DNA from: Chloroflexi bacterium TSY
GTDB taxonomy: Bacteria > Chloroflexota > Anaerolineae > Caldilineales > Caldilineaceae
Length of the DNA: 64,000 bases
Direction of reading: 5' to 3'
Assembly: GCA_019217005.1 (NCBI GenBank)
Contig: JAHBNG010000002.1
Coordinates: 1-64,000 of the forward strand
Under the pieces are notes generated by a model, which saw only the letters and a list, made by a program, of their open reading frames with translations, was not told the origin of the DNA and made no database searches. This document shows, piece after piece, positions 27,328 through 36,718 of the stretch. Numbering within the stretch: the stretch's first letter is position 1; each line of letters begins with the position of its first letter. A program made the position numbers and the translations under genes.

Positions 27328-28730
27328 TTAATACTTTACTTTCTGGTAAAGGCTTGAGTGACAAAGGGCAAACCGAAAGGGGCGGAAAAAAGAATCCACC
27401 CTGAAAAAACGGGATAAAATGTAAAAATAGTGCTCGGCTAGTTTAAGCAGCGGCATTGAGGCGGCGATGAGCGAGAACGCCTTTAGGGAAATGGTGTGAA
27501 ACCGAGGCCTTTTTCCGAAAGTCAGGGTCGAGTTGGTCAGGAGTTGGAAAAAGAGCACTCGAGAGAACACGGCGCAGCCTGCCGGGAGTGGAGGCTCTCG
27601 ATCCCAGTAGCCAGTCGGTATGGGAGGAAGAGAAGCGGCTAAATGGGAAAGAAGATTGCCAGCAAGCAGCCCCAGTTCAGGTAAGCGGAAACAAGCCTCA
27701 TCGGCATGAACAAATTGACGATGTAAGCCAATCATCTGCTTGGAAGCCAAGGGGGGATGTTCAACAGGCCAGCGTTCCAGGTAGACAAGATAAATGGTTT
27801 CAGGCTGCAAAGTCATAACGGTCGCCAAAACCAAAGGTGTGTTGTAGGCCGGATCCTGAATGACGTAAATCGAGTAGGTACGGTTGGCTGTATCCACCTT
27901 GGTTGTTCTGGGGACGAGATTGTGCCATGCTTGATAGCAAATCAGGCGACCACTATAGAGAAAGCGATCAGACGAGTCCGGAGTTGTAGCCTCGAGTCGC
28001 TTTCCCTTATAGCTGCGAGAGAGCGGTCGCACAATATCACCATATTCAGGTGGTCTGCCTTTTTCTTTGCGTTTGGGTAACTCATTGCGGCGCGCTGTGC
28101 AGTTAATCGCTTCCCGCAGGACAAATCGGTCTATGCCGCTTTCTAGCATTTCTCTGATTGTAAACCCGGCATCGACCACCGCCACTTCGTCTGACTCCAG
28201 TGATTTCTTCGTCTCTTTCAGCAGCTTTTTCCGAAACTCACTTTCCTTTGTTCCAACCGTGCATCTCATGATTGCCTTGAGCAGTGGCACTCGCTTCCCG
28301 CCTATCTCCCCCCGAGCTTATCATCACTCCAAAGATGAGCGCGGGCAATGCCCGACGAGCCGTTGAGTTATAGAGTCGGTTCACTTTCCCTTGCAGCTTC
28401 GGTCGCCAGAACCCTGTGATATCTATGCTTTTCACTCGGTACCCTTCTAACTTTTTTGCCTCCCATTCCCCTTTCCACTTCTTCTTGCCACGACCCCAGC
28501 AGACTTGTGATATCCCATGATCCATATCGAAAGCTCCACCAGCTTCGCCGGAGCTCCTCATCTTCAAACCCGCTTTCTTTCAATGCGCTATGGATTGCTC
28601 CTCGACTTTTCAGAAACGACCCATTCAGCATTGCCCACATCAGACGCATTACATTTACGTTTGTTCCCATCGGCGTTACTTGCAATACATTCATCAGTAC
28701 TGCTATAGTTATTTCTGGCGCGGTTAGCAT
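27328..28730 (-). pseudogene. IS4-like transposase, frameshifted
   Basis: The N-terminal part (from 28730: MWAMLNGSFLKSRGAIHSAL) and a C-terminal part (to 27328: VAVVDAGFTIREMLESGIDRF, then VYLERWPVEHPPL) are in different frames, with a switch around 28370-28290. VDAGF and YLERWPVE fit the DDE motifs of IS4 transposases. The stop codon of the C-terminal frame lies in the flanking target repeat. Confidence 0.75.
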
Positions 28731-28836
28731 TCCTTCCTCCTTTTTGGGTTCTCTACCTTTAGGATGAACTGCTAACCGCTTTTTGTCACATTTCTCACCT
28801 CATCTCTTTTCTTTTACCAGAAAGTAAAGTAATATT
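27334..28836 (-). mobile_element. IS4-like insertion sequence (about 1.5 kb, decayed)
   Basis: Inverted ends CTTTACTTTCTGGTAAA (left) and the complement TTTACCAGAAAGTAAAG (right). The 10-bp direct repeat AACCTTAATA flanks it (27324-27333 and 28837-28846), a size usual for IS4. It sits between the DUF1269 gene and the start of the large kinase. Confidence 0.75.
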
Positions 28837-28878
28837 AACCTTAATATTGTACTCGGTCAACTATAAACCGGTACAATA

Positions 28879-29415
28879 TTAGCGCGACTGAAGGCGCGGT
28901 CGCGGCCTCCGTCTCCTGTCCATTTCCACAAACGCCTCAGCTGCCTCTGGCGTTATGTTGTAGGTAAGCGTTTCCCCTTGCAATGGTTCCATGCGAGATG
29001 TGACTTCTGACCAATGGGCTTTTTTAACGAGTAGAAAGAGCAAACCTATCCCAGGCTTGATGTCGCGCGCACGACGCAGAAGCTCTCGATTATCAATGCC
29101 GCGATCAATCCGACCAAACGCCATCGCCATCACCAATGAGGCTGATAAAACCAGTGCTAGCGGTGCCATTGCCACATACAGGGCGGCGACCAGTCCCAAC
29201 CAAATGCCAAGCATCGCCCCTTGTTCCGCGTTCGGCTCTACGGTCTGATGCATCTTGGTTGAGCCATCTTCCTGTCTGTAGACAACAACGGCGTCTTTTA
29301 GTTCGATCTCATTCTCATGCTTGAGTTGGTGGATAATCGCTAACGCGTCCATTGCAATATTCACGCTCGGATACTTCAACACGATGAAAGAGTGTCCCCA
29401 GTTGGTTCTTGGCAT
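28879..29415 (-). CDS. DUF1269-family membrane protein
   Basis: 178 aa. DUF1269 pattern: an N-terminal ferredoxin-like stretch (GHSFIVLKYPSVNIAMDALAI), acidic VVVYRQEDGSTKMHQT, a two-helix membrane hairpin with Gly/Ala-rich GAMLGIWLGLVAALYVAMAP, then a second soluble part ending in an Arg-rich tail. Function is unknown; relatives often sit with stress and envelope genes, as here. It is followed upstream by a lipase-like operon on the same strand. Confidence 0.85.
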   Translation of the reverse strand: MPRTNWGHSFIVLKYPSVNIAMDALAIIHQLKHENEIELKDAVVVYRQEDGSTKMHQTVEPNAEQGAMLGIWLGLVAALYVAMAPLALVLSASLVMAMAFGRIDRGIDNRELLRRARDIKPGIGLLFLLVKKAHWSEVTSRMEPLQGETLTYNITPEAAEAFVEMDRRRRPRPRLQSR

Positions 29416-29427
29416 GGTTTCTCCTAT

Positions 29428-30162
29428 TTACCTACGAATGATAGGCAACCAGATTTCAATCGAGATTTCCGGTGTTGGTTCTTCAATCACCTCGATATCG
29501 GTCGGTGCAAGTGTTGCTGGCGGAATGTTGGTTGGTGTCGATGTGTTAGTCGGAGTTGGCGTGGTAGTCAGAGTCGGTGTATTGGTCGGTGTAAGAGTTG
29601 CCGTGCTTGTTGGGGTTGCCGTTTCTTGCACTGGACAGACAAAAACTGCCATGCCGACGCTATCTTCGGCAAAAAAGGTCAGCTCGCCCGCCGTATCGGC
29701 AGTAAAACTTCCGTATGTCACAAAGCCTTGCTCTACCTCATGCACAAAATTGCCATCGATGAAGAAGCGATTGATGCGATCATCCACGTTATCGTCAATT
29801 TGCACGTAATCGATTTGGCATTCGGGATCCACCTGACCAAAGCTGGCTCCTTCTTGGTATAGAGTCACACCACCTTCCGGAATAAAATCGATGCTCCAAA
29901 CTCTCTCATTGGTATTGGCTGTAAAGCTGGGCGGTGGCTCCGCACGATAATCACTGTTGGGTCTCTTGACCAGGAATTGGAGAGAGGCATCAATCTCAAA
30001 TGTATCAGGTCCAGGCCCCAGATAGACTACGGTCGGGAGTGTTTGTGGCTCTTGAGCAACCGATTTGCCATGGACCGTCAGCCAGTCAGCCTGTAGAATG
30101 CCAGCCAAGCCAAACACGATGACCAACAACGCCAGCCACTCTCTATTTTTAGGCCATGTCAT
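29428..30162 (-). CDS. Secreted protein with Thr/Pro-rich linker and LP-type C-terminal tail
   Basis: About 244 aa from the ATG at 30162, which has GGAGG nine bases upstream; in-frame starts further out are weaker. An N-terminal hydrophobic segment (WLALLVIVFGLAGILQA) is followed by a beta-rich domain (about 40-170). A linker of TPTNTPT-type repeats precedes a short end ISIEIWLPIIRR. The tail resembles those of the first gene in this window and the agmatine deiminase. Function is unknown. It overlaps the YtxH-like gene upstream by 14 bp, so it is in that operon. Confidence 0.78.
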   Translation of the reverse strand: MTWPKNREWLALLVIVFGLAGILQADWLTVHGKSVAQEPQTLPTVVYLGPGPDTFEIDASLQFLVKRPNSDYRAEPPPSFTANTNERVWSIDFIPEGGVTLYQEGASFGQVDPECQIDYVQIDDNVDDRINRFFIDGNFVHEVEQGFVTYGSFTADTAGELTFFAEDSVGMAVFVCPVQETATPTSTATLTPTNTPTLTTTPTPTNTSTPTNIPPATLAPTDIEVIEEPTPEISIEIWLPIIRR

Positions 30163-30427
30163 CGTTTCTGCCTCCATCCTCTGTCCCCTCATCCTCTGCG
30201 GTATCATCGTCTGTTTCGACCGACCCTTGATCATCTTGCAGAACCTGCGTCACATGCTGTTTGACCTCGTGTCCAATCTCCAAGAGGCCGACCTCTAGCG
30301 TGCGGAAGGCTTCCTGTATTTTGCTCTGCGTCTCAATCACAAACTTTTCTCCAATGATCGGCACAAACAGCAACGCGCCAACCACACCGACTGCTAGACC
30401 AAGCAGAAATCCAAATAACCCTCTCAT
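30149..30427 (-). CDS. YtxH-like small membrane protein
   Basis: 92 aa: one Gly-rich membrane helix (GFLLGLAVGVVGALLFVP) followed by a helix that could form a coiled coil and a very acidic tail. This is the YtxH-type layout of general stress proteins; identity is by layout only. The middle gene of the operon 31398-29428, with 14-bp overlaps and gaps. Confidence 0.65.
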   Translation of the reverse strand: MRGLFGFLLGLAVGVVGALLFVPIIGEKFVIETQSKIQEAFRTLEVGLLEIGHEVKQHVTQVLQDDQGSVETDDDTAEDEGTEDGGRNDDMA

Positions 30428-30441
30428 TCGGGAACTCCTTT

Positions 30442-31398
30442 CTATGGTTTATCGAGAAGCGGTTCGACAAATGCCAGAATCTCGCTGACAACATCTTCGG
30501 TGGCGGCGGGAGATTTGACATCGCCCGCCAATACGTGATGACCTGGATCCTGGGTGTCGATGGACACCAGCTTTTTCTGGTTCGAGCCAAATTCGGCAAA
30601 GAACTCTTCCGTCTTCTGCGGATTGACGACGCTATCTAGAGGCGAATAGAGGACAAGCAACGGCTGGGTTAGCTCGTTAACGTTCGTTTTGCGCACCAAC
30701 TTGACGGTTCCCATCATTGGCAGTAGCGCCTCTACGGGATAACGATAGGTCCAGTACATGGCGTATTCTCGGTTTAGTGGCTCTGAAGAGCGATAGCGTC
30801 CTAACACAAAGCGGGCAAGATTCTTGGCCCAAGGCCAAAGCAATAGCTCGCTGGCAAAGTCATTGGGAGAGGAAAATACCAGAATAGAATTGTCATCAAT
30901 CTGCCCCGTAGATGCCAGGTAGGTAACGGCAGTAGCGCCCGTGGATGCAGCAATGACGATGAGTTTGTCCCCCAACTGCTCACCAATAGCCACCGCCTCC
31001 GCCGCGTCATTGAGCCAAGCATTGACGGAAGCCTCGGCCATCGCGTCATCGCTGCGTCCGTGCCCGGTGAGGCGGGTATAGAAGAGATTGGCGGTCAAAT
31101 CCGCTGCAACCAAATCGCTAACGGGTGCGATCTCCTGGCGTGAGGACGAAAAACCATGGACATAGACGACGGCCACATCTGTCTTATCGCGTTGAGCAGG
31201 ATCGGCCCAAAAGATTGTCTTTTCTGTATCCGGTCGGATGTCGGCGAACTGTGCCTCCGATTCTATCAAATAGGCATTCAAATCTTCCGGCAGTTGGACC
31301 GCATGAATGGCTGTATCGATGGGGACTCTGGGGCCAAGCAAGAACGGCACGACCAGGATAGCAATGACCGAGAGAATGAGTATACGCCGTCTGCTCAT
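30442..31398 (-). CDS. Alpha/beta hydrolase, membrane-anchored
   Basis: 318 aa. An N-terminal membrane anchor or signal (ILILSVIAILVVPFLLG) is followed by an alpha/beta-hydrolase domain: oxyanion region VYVHGFSSSRQE near 80, nucleophile in IAASTGATAV near 150 (serine between Ala and Thr rather than the classic GxSxG), and histidine in DPGHHVLAGD near 290. Likely an esterase or lipase acting outside the membrane. First gene of a three-gene operon. Confidence 0.82.
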   Translation of the reverse strand: MSRRRILILSVIAILVVPFLLGPRVPIDTAIHAVQLPEDLNAYLIESEAQFADIRPDTEKTIFWADPAQRDKTDVAVVYVHGFSSSRQEIAPVSDLVAADLTANLFYTRLTGHGRSDDAMAEASVNAWLNDAAEAVAIGEQLGDKLIVIAASTGATAVTYLASTGQIDDNSILVFSSPNDFASELLLWPWAKNLARFVLGRYRSSEPLNREYAMYWTYRYPVEALLPMMGTVKLVRKTNVNELTQPLLVLYSPLDSVVNPQKTEEFFAEFGSNQKKLVSIDTQDPGHHVLAGDVKSPAATEDVVSEILAFVEPLLDKP

Positions 31399-31419
31399 AA
31401 AGAGATCTCCTTCTGCATG

Positions 31420-31483
31420 TGAGATTAGAGATTGGGAGATTCGGTTCGTGTAATCTCGAATCTCCCAATCTCTAATCTCTAAA
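31420..31483. repeat. Palindromic repeat R6, intergenic copy
   Basis: TGAGATTAGAGATTGGGAGA pairs with TCTCCCAATCTCTAATCTC across a short loop. It is the same family as the in-frame copy at 21416-21489; a partial copy lies at about 35384-35401. Confidence 0.75.
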
Positions 31484-31534
31484 CGCCAGGTTATTGGCGG
31501 CTTGTTCTTAAGTAGACATTATAGGTATTGAAAA

Positions 31535-31618
31535 GTAGGACACGGATTTTCAGGATGAATACGGATTCTCTCAGAGTCAATCCGTGAAATCTGTGTTCAT
31601 CTGTGTCCCATATTCTGA
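31535..31618. repeat. Dispersed palindrome R2, copy 2
   Basis: GGACACGGATTTTCAGGATG...ATCTGTGTCCC, imperfect palindrome of the R2 family, directly after the mscS stop codon. Confidence 0.65.
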
Positions 31619-31621
31619 ATC

Positions 31622-32455
31622 CTAATAATCTCTAGTATGAATGATTGACCCGTTCTGAAACAGATGTACGTCGCGTTGAGGATATGGGATGGAAATCCCT
31701 TCTTCATCGAAGCGCAGCTTGATCTGCTCGATCAGGTCGCATTTCACACTCCAATGATCACTTGTGTTCGCAAACGGCCAGACGCCGATGTCAACACTGC
31801 TTGCTCCCAGCTCTTTCACGACAATTTTGGGAGCAGGATCGGCCAGGACACGCTCGTCGGCTTCGACTAACTGGGTCAGAATCTGTTTGGCCTTTTGCAG
31901 ATCATCTTCATAGCCGATGCCAACAATCAGGTCAACGCGCAAGATGCCCATTCGGGAATAGTTGATGATTGCGTCGTCGCGAATCTTGGCGTTGGGCAAC
32001 GTGACCATCTTCTGGTCGGCTTGTAGCAAGACCGTATTGAAAAGCTGAATTTCTTTGACGCGGCCCACGATGCCGTTTGTCTCAATCAACTCGTCAACCT
32101 CGTATGGTTTGAAGAGCATAAACAGTATCGTGGCGGCGAAGCTGCTCAGTGATTCCTGCAAAGCAATGCCAAGTAAGACGAGGATAACGCCCGCGGTTGT
32201 CACCAACGTTGCCACGGGGATACCAAGCACCGCCAGCGCAACCAGCCCCCCAAAGATCAGAATGCCGTTGTAAGCCAGCACCGTGAAGAGCGTGACTATG
32301 GACTCAGTCAGTGTCGTCTTGGTCAACGCCAAAGAGAGCGTCGATCTGGCAAATCGGGCCACTCGACGCCCAATCGCAAAAATGATCAACGCGATGATGA
32401 TTCTGATGATGGCTGGTAGAACCGTTGTCTGAAAAAAACCATCAGTGATATTCAT
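31622..32455 (-). CDS. mscS: Small-conductance mechanosensitive channel (MscS family)
   Basis: 277 aa, the compact MscS layout: three membrane helices, the third with the pore pattern (VILVLLGIALQESLSSFAAT) and then the beta domain and alpha/beta domain (FEEGISIPYPQRDVHL near the end). It opens under membrane tension during osmotic downshock. A 215-bp element ends nine bases upstream of its ATG, separating it from the cardiolipin synthase gene with which it was once tightly coupled (about 8 bp apart when the element is removed). Confidence 0.9.
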   Translation of the reverse strand: MNITDGFFQTTVLPAIIRIIIALIIFAIGRRVARFARSTLSLALTKTTLTESIVTLFTVLAYNGILIFGGLVALAVLGIPVATLVTTAGVILVLLGIALQESLSSFAATILFMLFKPYEVDELIETNGIVGRVKEIQLFNTVLLQADQKMVTLPNAKIRDDAIINYSRMGILRVDLIVGIGYEDDLQKAKQILTQLVEADERVLADPAPKIVVKELGASSVDIGVWPFANTSDHWSVKCDLIEQIKLRFDEEGISIPYPQRDVHLFQNGSIIHTRDY

Positions 32456-32464
32456 TTATATACT

Positions 32465-32679
32465 CAGTAGATCCAAATTTGGCGTTTTTGGCGATTTTCA
32501 GTCGAGATTGCAGGGATTTTGGAGTCATTTATTCAGATTTCGGTTACAGAAAACAACCCATTTCATATCTGAAAATCGCCCAAATCTAACGCAAAAACTA
32601 GATATCGACCGGCAAATTTGTATTTATGTCAACTGTTTAGCCAGAATTCTCTCTCAAAACCTGAAATTTGGATCTACTG
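32465..32679 (+). mobile_element. 215-bp element, copy B
   Basis: Near-identical to copy A (one substitution noted, CCCATTTC for CCTATTTC). Perfect 5-bp repeat ATACT on both sides (32460-32464 and 32680-32684). It lies between the cardiolipin synthase stop codon and the mscS start. Confidence 0.95.
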
Positions 32680-32683
32680 ATAC

Positions 32684-34137
32684 TCACAGTAATGGCGACG
32701 CCAGTCGCGAGGCTGAGTCGCGAAGCCGCAAAAAGCTGTTACGACTGCGATATTCATCGAGCGTCCATTCCTCACAAGACTCAAGATCGTGGTAGAAAGC
32801 CTGCGTCAATTCTTGGGCCTTCTCGCTGTCATAGATCACAGCATTGACCTCATAATTCAGGCTGAAGCTGCGGATGTCCATGTTGGCGGTCCCCACTGTG
32901 CAGATAGTCGAGCCGATGTTGAGCGTTTTGGGATGAAAGTAGCCTTTCTGATAGAGAAAGATGCGGACGCCTGCGCGGGCCATGTCAGCAAAGTAGGTGT
33001 TGGCTGCCCAATACGGGATCGAATAGGTTGTGCCGCGCGGCGTAAACATCATCATCACCTCGACGCCAGAAAGCGCAGCGGCGCGTAATGCCTCGGAAAT
33101 GCTCTCATCTGGAATGAAGAAGGGGGATTGTAGGTAGATCTTGTCGGTTGCCGAAAGCATCATCAAGAAGTAGAGCTGACGGATGGCTTCCCACTGCGAA
33201 TCGGGGCCAGCCATTGTAATCTGCACTGGCAGAAAGCTCTCTACATCTGTAATCGGCGGGAAGTATCGAGAGTCGCACAGATTCTCTTTGGTTGTATTGT
33301 ACCAACCGCCGACAAAGCTGCTGTTCAAGACGTAAGTCGCTTCGCCACGAATGCGGAGATGGGTATCTCGCCACAGATCAAAATGCTTGCCGCCGTCTAG
33401 TTGGTCCTTATCCAAATTTAGGCCACCGACATAACCGATCTGACCGTCAATGATGGCCACCTTGCGATGGCTGCGATAATTGAACGTGTGTATTTTGCCC
33501 AGGCGACGAAATTCCAGATAGGGATGGATGCGAACGCCCGCATCTTTCAGCGCGTTGAGATAGTCCCTACCTAATTGACCACCCGAAGCGTCGAAAAGAC
33601 AGCGCACCTCAACGCCCGCGCGTGCACGCTCACAGAGTATCTCCTTTACCTGTTGCGTAAAGGCATCGTCGGTCCAGATATAGTATTCCAGGTGAATAAA
33701 GTGCTGAGCCTGGGCCAAGTCCTCCAGTAGACGAGGGTATTTTTCGGTTGCGTTCTGCAAAATGTCGACTTCGTTGTAGCCAGTGACCAACGAGTAGGCA
33801 TTGTGCCGCACCAACTGCAGGAGCCGCTTCTTAAACGATTCTGGCTGTCGGTTGCGATTTTTTCAACATATTCATCCTGGCGGTCGAGCAGCGGTTTGAG
33901 AACCTCTCCCATCTCGTCCCCAATCTCCCGACGAAGCTGATCGCCCTGCTTGCTGAAGGCTTTCCAATCACGGCCGAAAAAGATATAGACCATCAGACCA
34001 ACGAAGGGAAAGGCGTATAAGAGCAACAACCAGGCAAGTGTGGATTGGGGGCTGCGATTATCCAGTACGATAAATATGGTTACGCTGAGCACGTACAGCG
34101 CAAATGCGATTGTGAGTATAATGCCAAAGGTACTCAT
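32684..34137 (-). pseudogene. cls: Cardiolipin synthase (phospholipase D family), frameshifted
   Basis: The 5' part (from 34137) has two membrane helices typical of Cls (ALYVLSVTIFIVLDNR, AWLLLLYAFPFVGLMVY). The 3' part has the two HKD motifs (YRSHRKVAIIDG near the middle and FHPKTLNIGSTICTVGTANMD near the end). Near 33828-33832 one base is missing: ...NRF-KKRLLQLVRHN would be continuous with one extra base. The open 3' frame (32684-33814) still holds both catalytic motifs, but without the membrane anchor. If the missing base is an assembly error the enzyme is intact. Confidence 0.85.
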
Positions 34138-34222
34138 TTGGTAATTGGTTGTTGGTAATTGGTTGTTGGTTGCCCTATTAGTCGATACTAGCCGCTAGTC
34201 ACCAGCTACCAACAACCACCCA
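34138..34222. repeat. Palindromic intergenic repeat R7, copy 2
   Basis: TGGTAATTGGTTGTTGGTAA words on the left and CACCAGCTACCAACAACC on the right fold back on each other; same type as 15360-15478. Confidence 0.65.
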
Positions 34223-35371
34223 CTACTCTGCAAAGGCTGATGGGGCCAATTTTCGGGCCAACAGTTCGAGGTTTTGGACGAAGAGGCCCAGCCACATTCC
34301 GCCTATGACAAAGGCGATGATCTCCAGCCCCACGGTGTTGACGTAGCCAACCGCTGAAAAGATCAGTGTCCCAGCCAGCGCGATCGTGGTGATGAGAGAC
34401 GTCGCATAAAACTCTTTGGAGAATTGGGGGATCAGCCAGCGGATGGCGGCCATGTACAAGAATAGAATGCCTGCCAGCGAATAGGCCGATAGGTTGTGGA
34501 TGATGGAGAACAAGGGCGACACCCGTGACGGGAAAAGACCCACCAGCGCGGCCAGCACGCCCAACAAAATCAGACTGATCTGCCAGATGCGAAAAGAGCG
34601 AATCGACACCACTTGGTGGTTGAGGAGGATGTGAATATCTTTCATTAAGAACTGTTGCATCACGATTAGAAGCAAGCCGCCAAAGATGAGCGTTGCGTTG
34701 AATTGGCCCGCGGCATCGGCGTTTGAAAGAGGTGTCCCCAGATAACTAAATGAGACACGCCACCAGAGTGGATTCTCGTTCCCTGCCATACTGTTGTACA
34801 TACCCACGCTCAACGTAATGACGATGAGGAGCAGGAGTTTGCGCAGACTAAATTGAAGCGCATCAGAAATGATCCAATTGGCCACCAACGCAGTAAATAG
34901 CCCCGTAAGAAAGACCCCTTGCAAGCGCGCAAGCTCCAGTTGTTTAAATGCGTCACTAATGAGATCCAATAGCACACCGATGCCCAAGGCAGTCACCACC
35001 AGATACGCCAGGGCAACGGGCACAACTCCCAACAGCCACGATCGCTGGTGCTCTGGAGCGACGCGCTCATTGGTGAAGCGGGTTCCCATTACGTACGCAA
35101 TTCCACCTCCAATCAACCCAATGCCTAAGCTGAAGAGGTAAAAGATGGTACCGAACCCGCGGGGATCGTCAAGAAAGGGAACCGGATTGCGTGAGAGGTT
35201 CAGAAATAGAACCGTTATGCCAGCAATCAGACCAAGTGGTGTCGCAAAGCGCAATGCCCGTTGTCCCGCGTACTCCTCTGTGGATTGTGATTGTTTAGCA
35301 GAAACCTCTACGGATTGTGACTGTTCCACATAGTCGGCGATAGACTGCGATTGTTCTTGGATTGCTTGCAT
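34223..35371 (-). CDS. Multi-pass membrane protein of unknown function
   Basis: 382 aa. The first 35 residues carry three QSQS repeats spaced by about 11 residues and many acidic positions, likely cytoplasmic. About ten hydrophobic segments follow. A faint similarity in layout to DUF998-type proteins; I do not recognise a specific family. It lies between the LURP-one gene and cardiolipin synthase on the same strand. Confidence 0.65.
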   Translation of the reverse strand: MQAIQEQSQSIADYVEQSQSVEVSAKQSQSTEEYAGQRALRFATPLGLIAGITVLFLNLSRNPVPFLDDPRGFGTIFYLFSLGIGLIGGGIAYVMGTRFTNERVAPEHQRSWLLGVVPVALAYLVVTALGIGVLLDLISDAFKQLELARLQGVFLTGLFTALVANWIISDALQFSLRKLLLLIVITLSVGMYNSMAGNENPLWWRVSFSYLGTPLSNADAAGQFNATLIFGGLLLIVMQQFLMKDIHILLNHQVVSIRSFRIWQISLILLGVLAALVGLFPSRVSPLFSIIHNLSAYSLAGILFLYMAAIRWLIPQFSKEFYATSLITTIALAGTLIFSAVGYVNTVGLEIIAFVIGGMWLGLFVQNLELLARKLAPSAFAE

Positions 35372-35416
35372 GAGATTCCTCTCGCTGTGAGATTGGAGAT
35401 TGTTTGCAGATGATTT

Positions 35417-35896
35417 CTATATGGACCGCACCATCACATCGATCAGGGCAGTACTCACCAAAATGAGAATATCGTCCTGGTCTGGCTGAATGTCAACGCC
35501 ATAGGTATCCTGGTGGGTGAACCATTGCTTTGATACGATGGCCACTTTGTGCTGGCCACGCCGAATCTCGTATTCGTAATTCAGTACATTGCCGCGTGTC
35601 ACCAGTTCCGTCCTGTCAGCCATACGGATCGTAAACCGATCAGGTGTAGACGATGTGGGTGTTTGTGTAATGGTCACCGCTACTGCTTCATCTCGATAGA
35701 TGTAAAACGCACCGCGGATAGCAACCATGCGTTCCCGAACATAAGCTTTCTCAATACCCTCCGTATCCTTAAAAGCCAACCGCTGCCGGACGCGTGCGGC
35801 TTTGCCGTCCATCCAAAAGAGTGACGTGCCCTCTTCATTTTCTATATAGTAGTCATCGCCGAATGCAATGAGTTTCTGCTTCATCCGGTAGCGCAT
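35417..35896 (-). CDS. LURP-one-related family protein
   Basis: 159 aa from the ATG at 35896; the longer frame overlaps the response-regulator remnant and is rejected. Tubby-like LURP-one fold: MKQKLIAFGDDYYIENEEG at the start, then KAARVRQRLAFKD, YEYEIRRGQHKVAIVSKQWF and DTYGVDIQPDQDDILIL near the end, all matching the family pattern. Likely membrane- or phosphoinositide-associated scaffold; function in bacteria is unknown. Confidence 0.85.
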   Translation of the reverse strand: MRYRMKQKLIAFGDDYYIENEEGTSLFWMDGKAARVRQRLAFKDTEGIEKAYVRERMVAIRGAFYIYRDEAVAVTITQTPTSSTPDRFTIRMADRTELVTRGNVLNYEYEIRRGQHKVAIVSKQWFTHQDTYGVDIQPDQDDILILVSTALIDVMVRSI

Positions 35897-35915
35897 TGTA
35901 GAAGGATAGCAAACA

Positions 35916-36338
35916 TCATCTCTGATTGTGCGATATGGTAGCTTGGTCGGATATACGTTCGGTTGCTGTGTTATCGTGCGCCTCATCATTGCTTAAAGCG
36001 TCAAGACATTTCAGCAATCTTTCTGGTGGATCGCTTGTGTTGACATAGGCATCAGCTCCAGCATTGAGGGCAGCATGTTCTGTCTTGGCCTAGTCGCCAA
36101 GTGCAATGACTTTTGGCGGATCCAGCAATGCCTTGCAACGAGTCAGTAACTTTGCATCTGGTTGGCCGGGCAGCTTCCAATCGAGTAAGACAATATCCGG
36201 CTTTGCATTGTTGATCTGGATAAGCAGGTGCTCTGTATGCATGACTTCACCGGCCAGATCATATTGCGGCTGTTGCTCGAAAAAGAAGCGCAACGCGCTC
36301 AATACTTGGGATCTTGCAATGGCTAAGAGAATATACAT
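35916..36338 (-). pseudogene. Single-domain response regulator, stop codon inside
   Basis: Receiver domain from about 36338 (MYILLAIARSQVLSALRFFF), with the phospho-aspartate in DIVLLDWKLPG. After KVIALGD a TAG at 36090-36092 stops the frame, but the same frame continues sensibly (AKTEHAALNAGADAYVNTSD) to a TGA at 35916-35918. The stop falls before the alpha4-beta5-alpha5 face, so the product would not fold. No output domain. Confidence 0.75.
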
Positions 36339-36523
36339 ACACCCCGTCCCACAAATGATTCCAGCAGCTTCTTTTCCAACAAACATAGTGTACATGCAAA
36401 ATACTCCAGATACATCCCACATCTGGAGCATTCTCTTCTACAAAGTGGATAGTCTAATTTATGGCACAAGTGGATAGGGGAATACTACCCAGGTGGATAG
36501 TTTTCGAGGAAATTAAGTGAAGT

Positions 36524-36620
36524 CTAGGAGTCGTTGACATTTGACAGCCCTCTCGGGAGAAAGTTCCGCTCAACGCGACCAACTCTCTGAAGGCGCACGC
36601 TAAATGTCAACAGAACCTAG
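36524..36620. repeat. CTAGG/TTGACATTT hairpin repeat R4, copy 1
   Basis: 97 bp with inverted ends CTAGGAGTCGTTGACATTTG and (other strand) CTAGGTTCTGTTGACATTTA. The middle has a second hairpin. Other copies are at 44714-44833 and 48289-48385. Confidence 0.8.
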
Positions 36621-36634
36621 AAAGTAATTGGAAA

Positions 36635-36705
36635 TGGGACACGGATTTTCACGAATGAACACGGATCAAATCCTAAAAATCCAGTCGATCCGTGTCCCAA
36701 TATTT
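36635..36705. repeat. Dispersed palindrome R2, copy 3
   Basis: GGACACGGATTTTCACGAAT...GATCCGTGTCCC. Directly downstream of the LuxR-type regulator gene. Confidence 0.65.
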
Positions 36706-36718
36706 TTTTCGAACTCAC

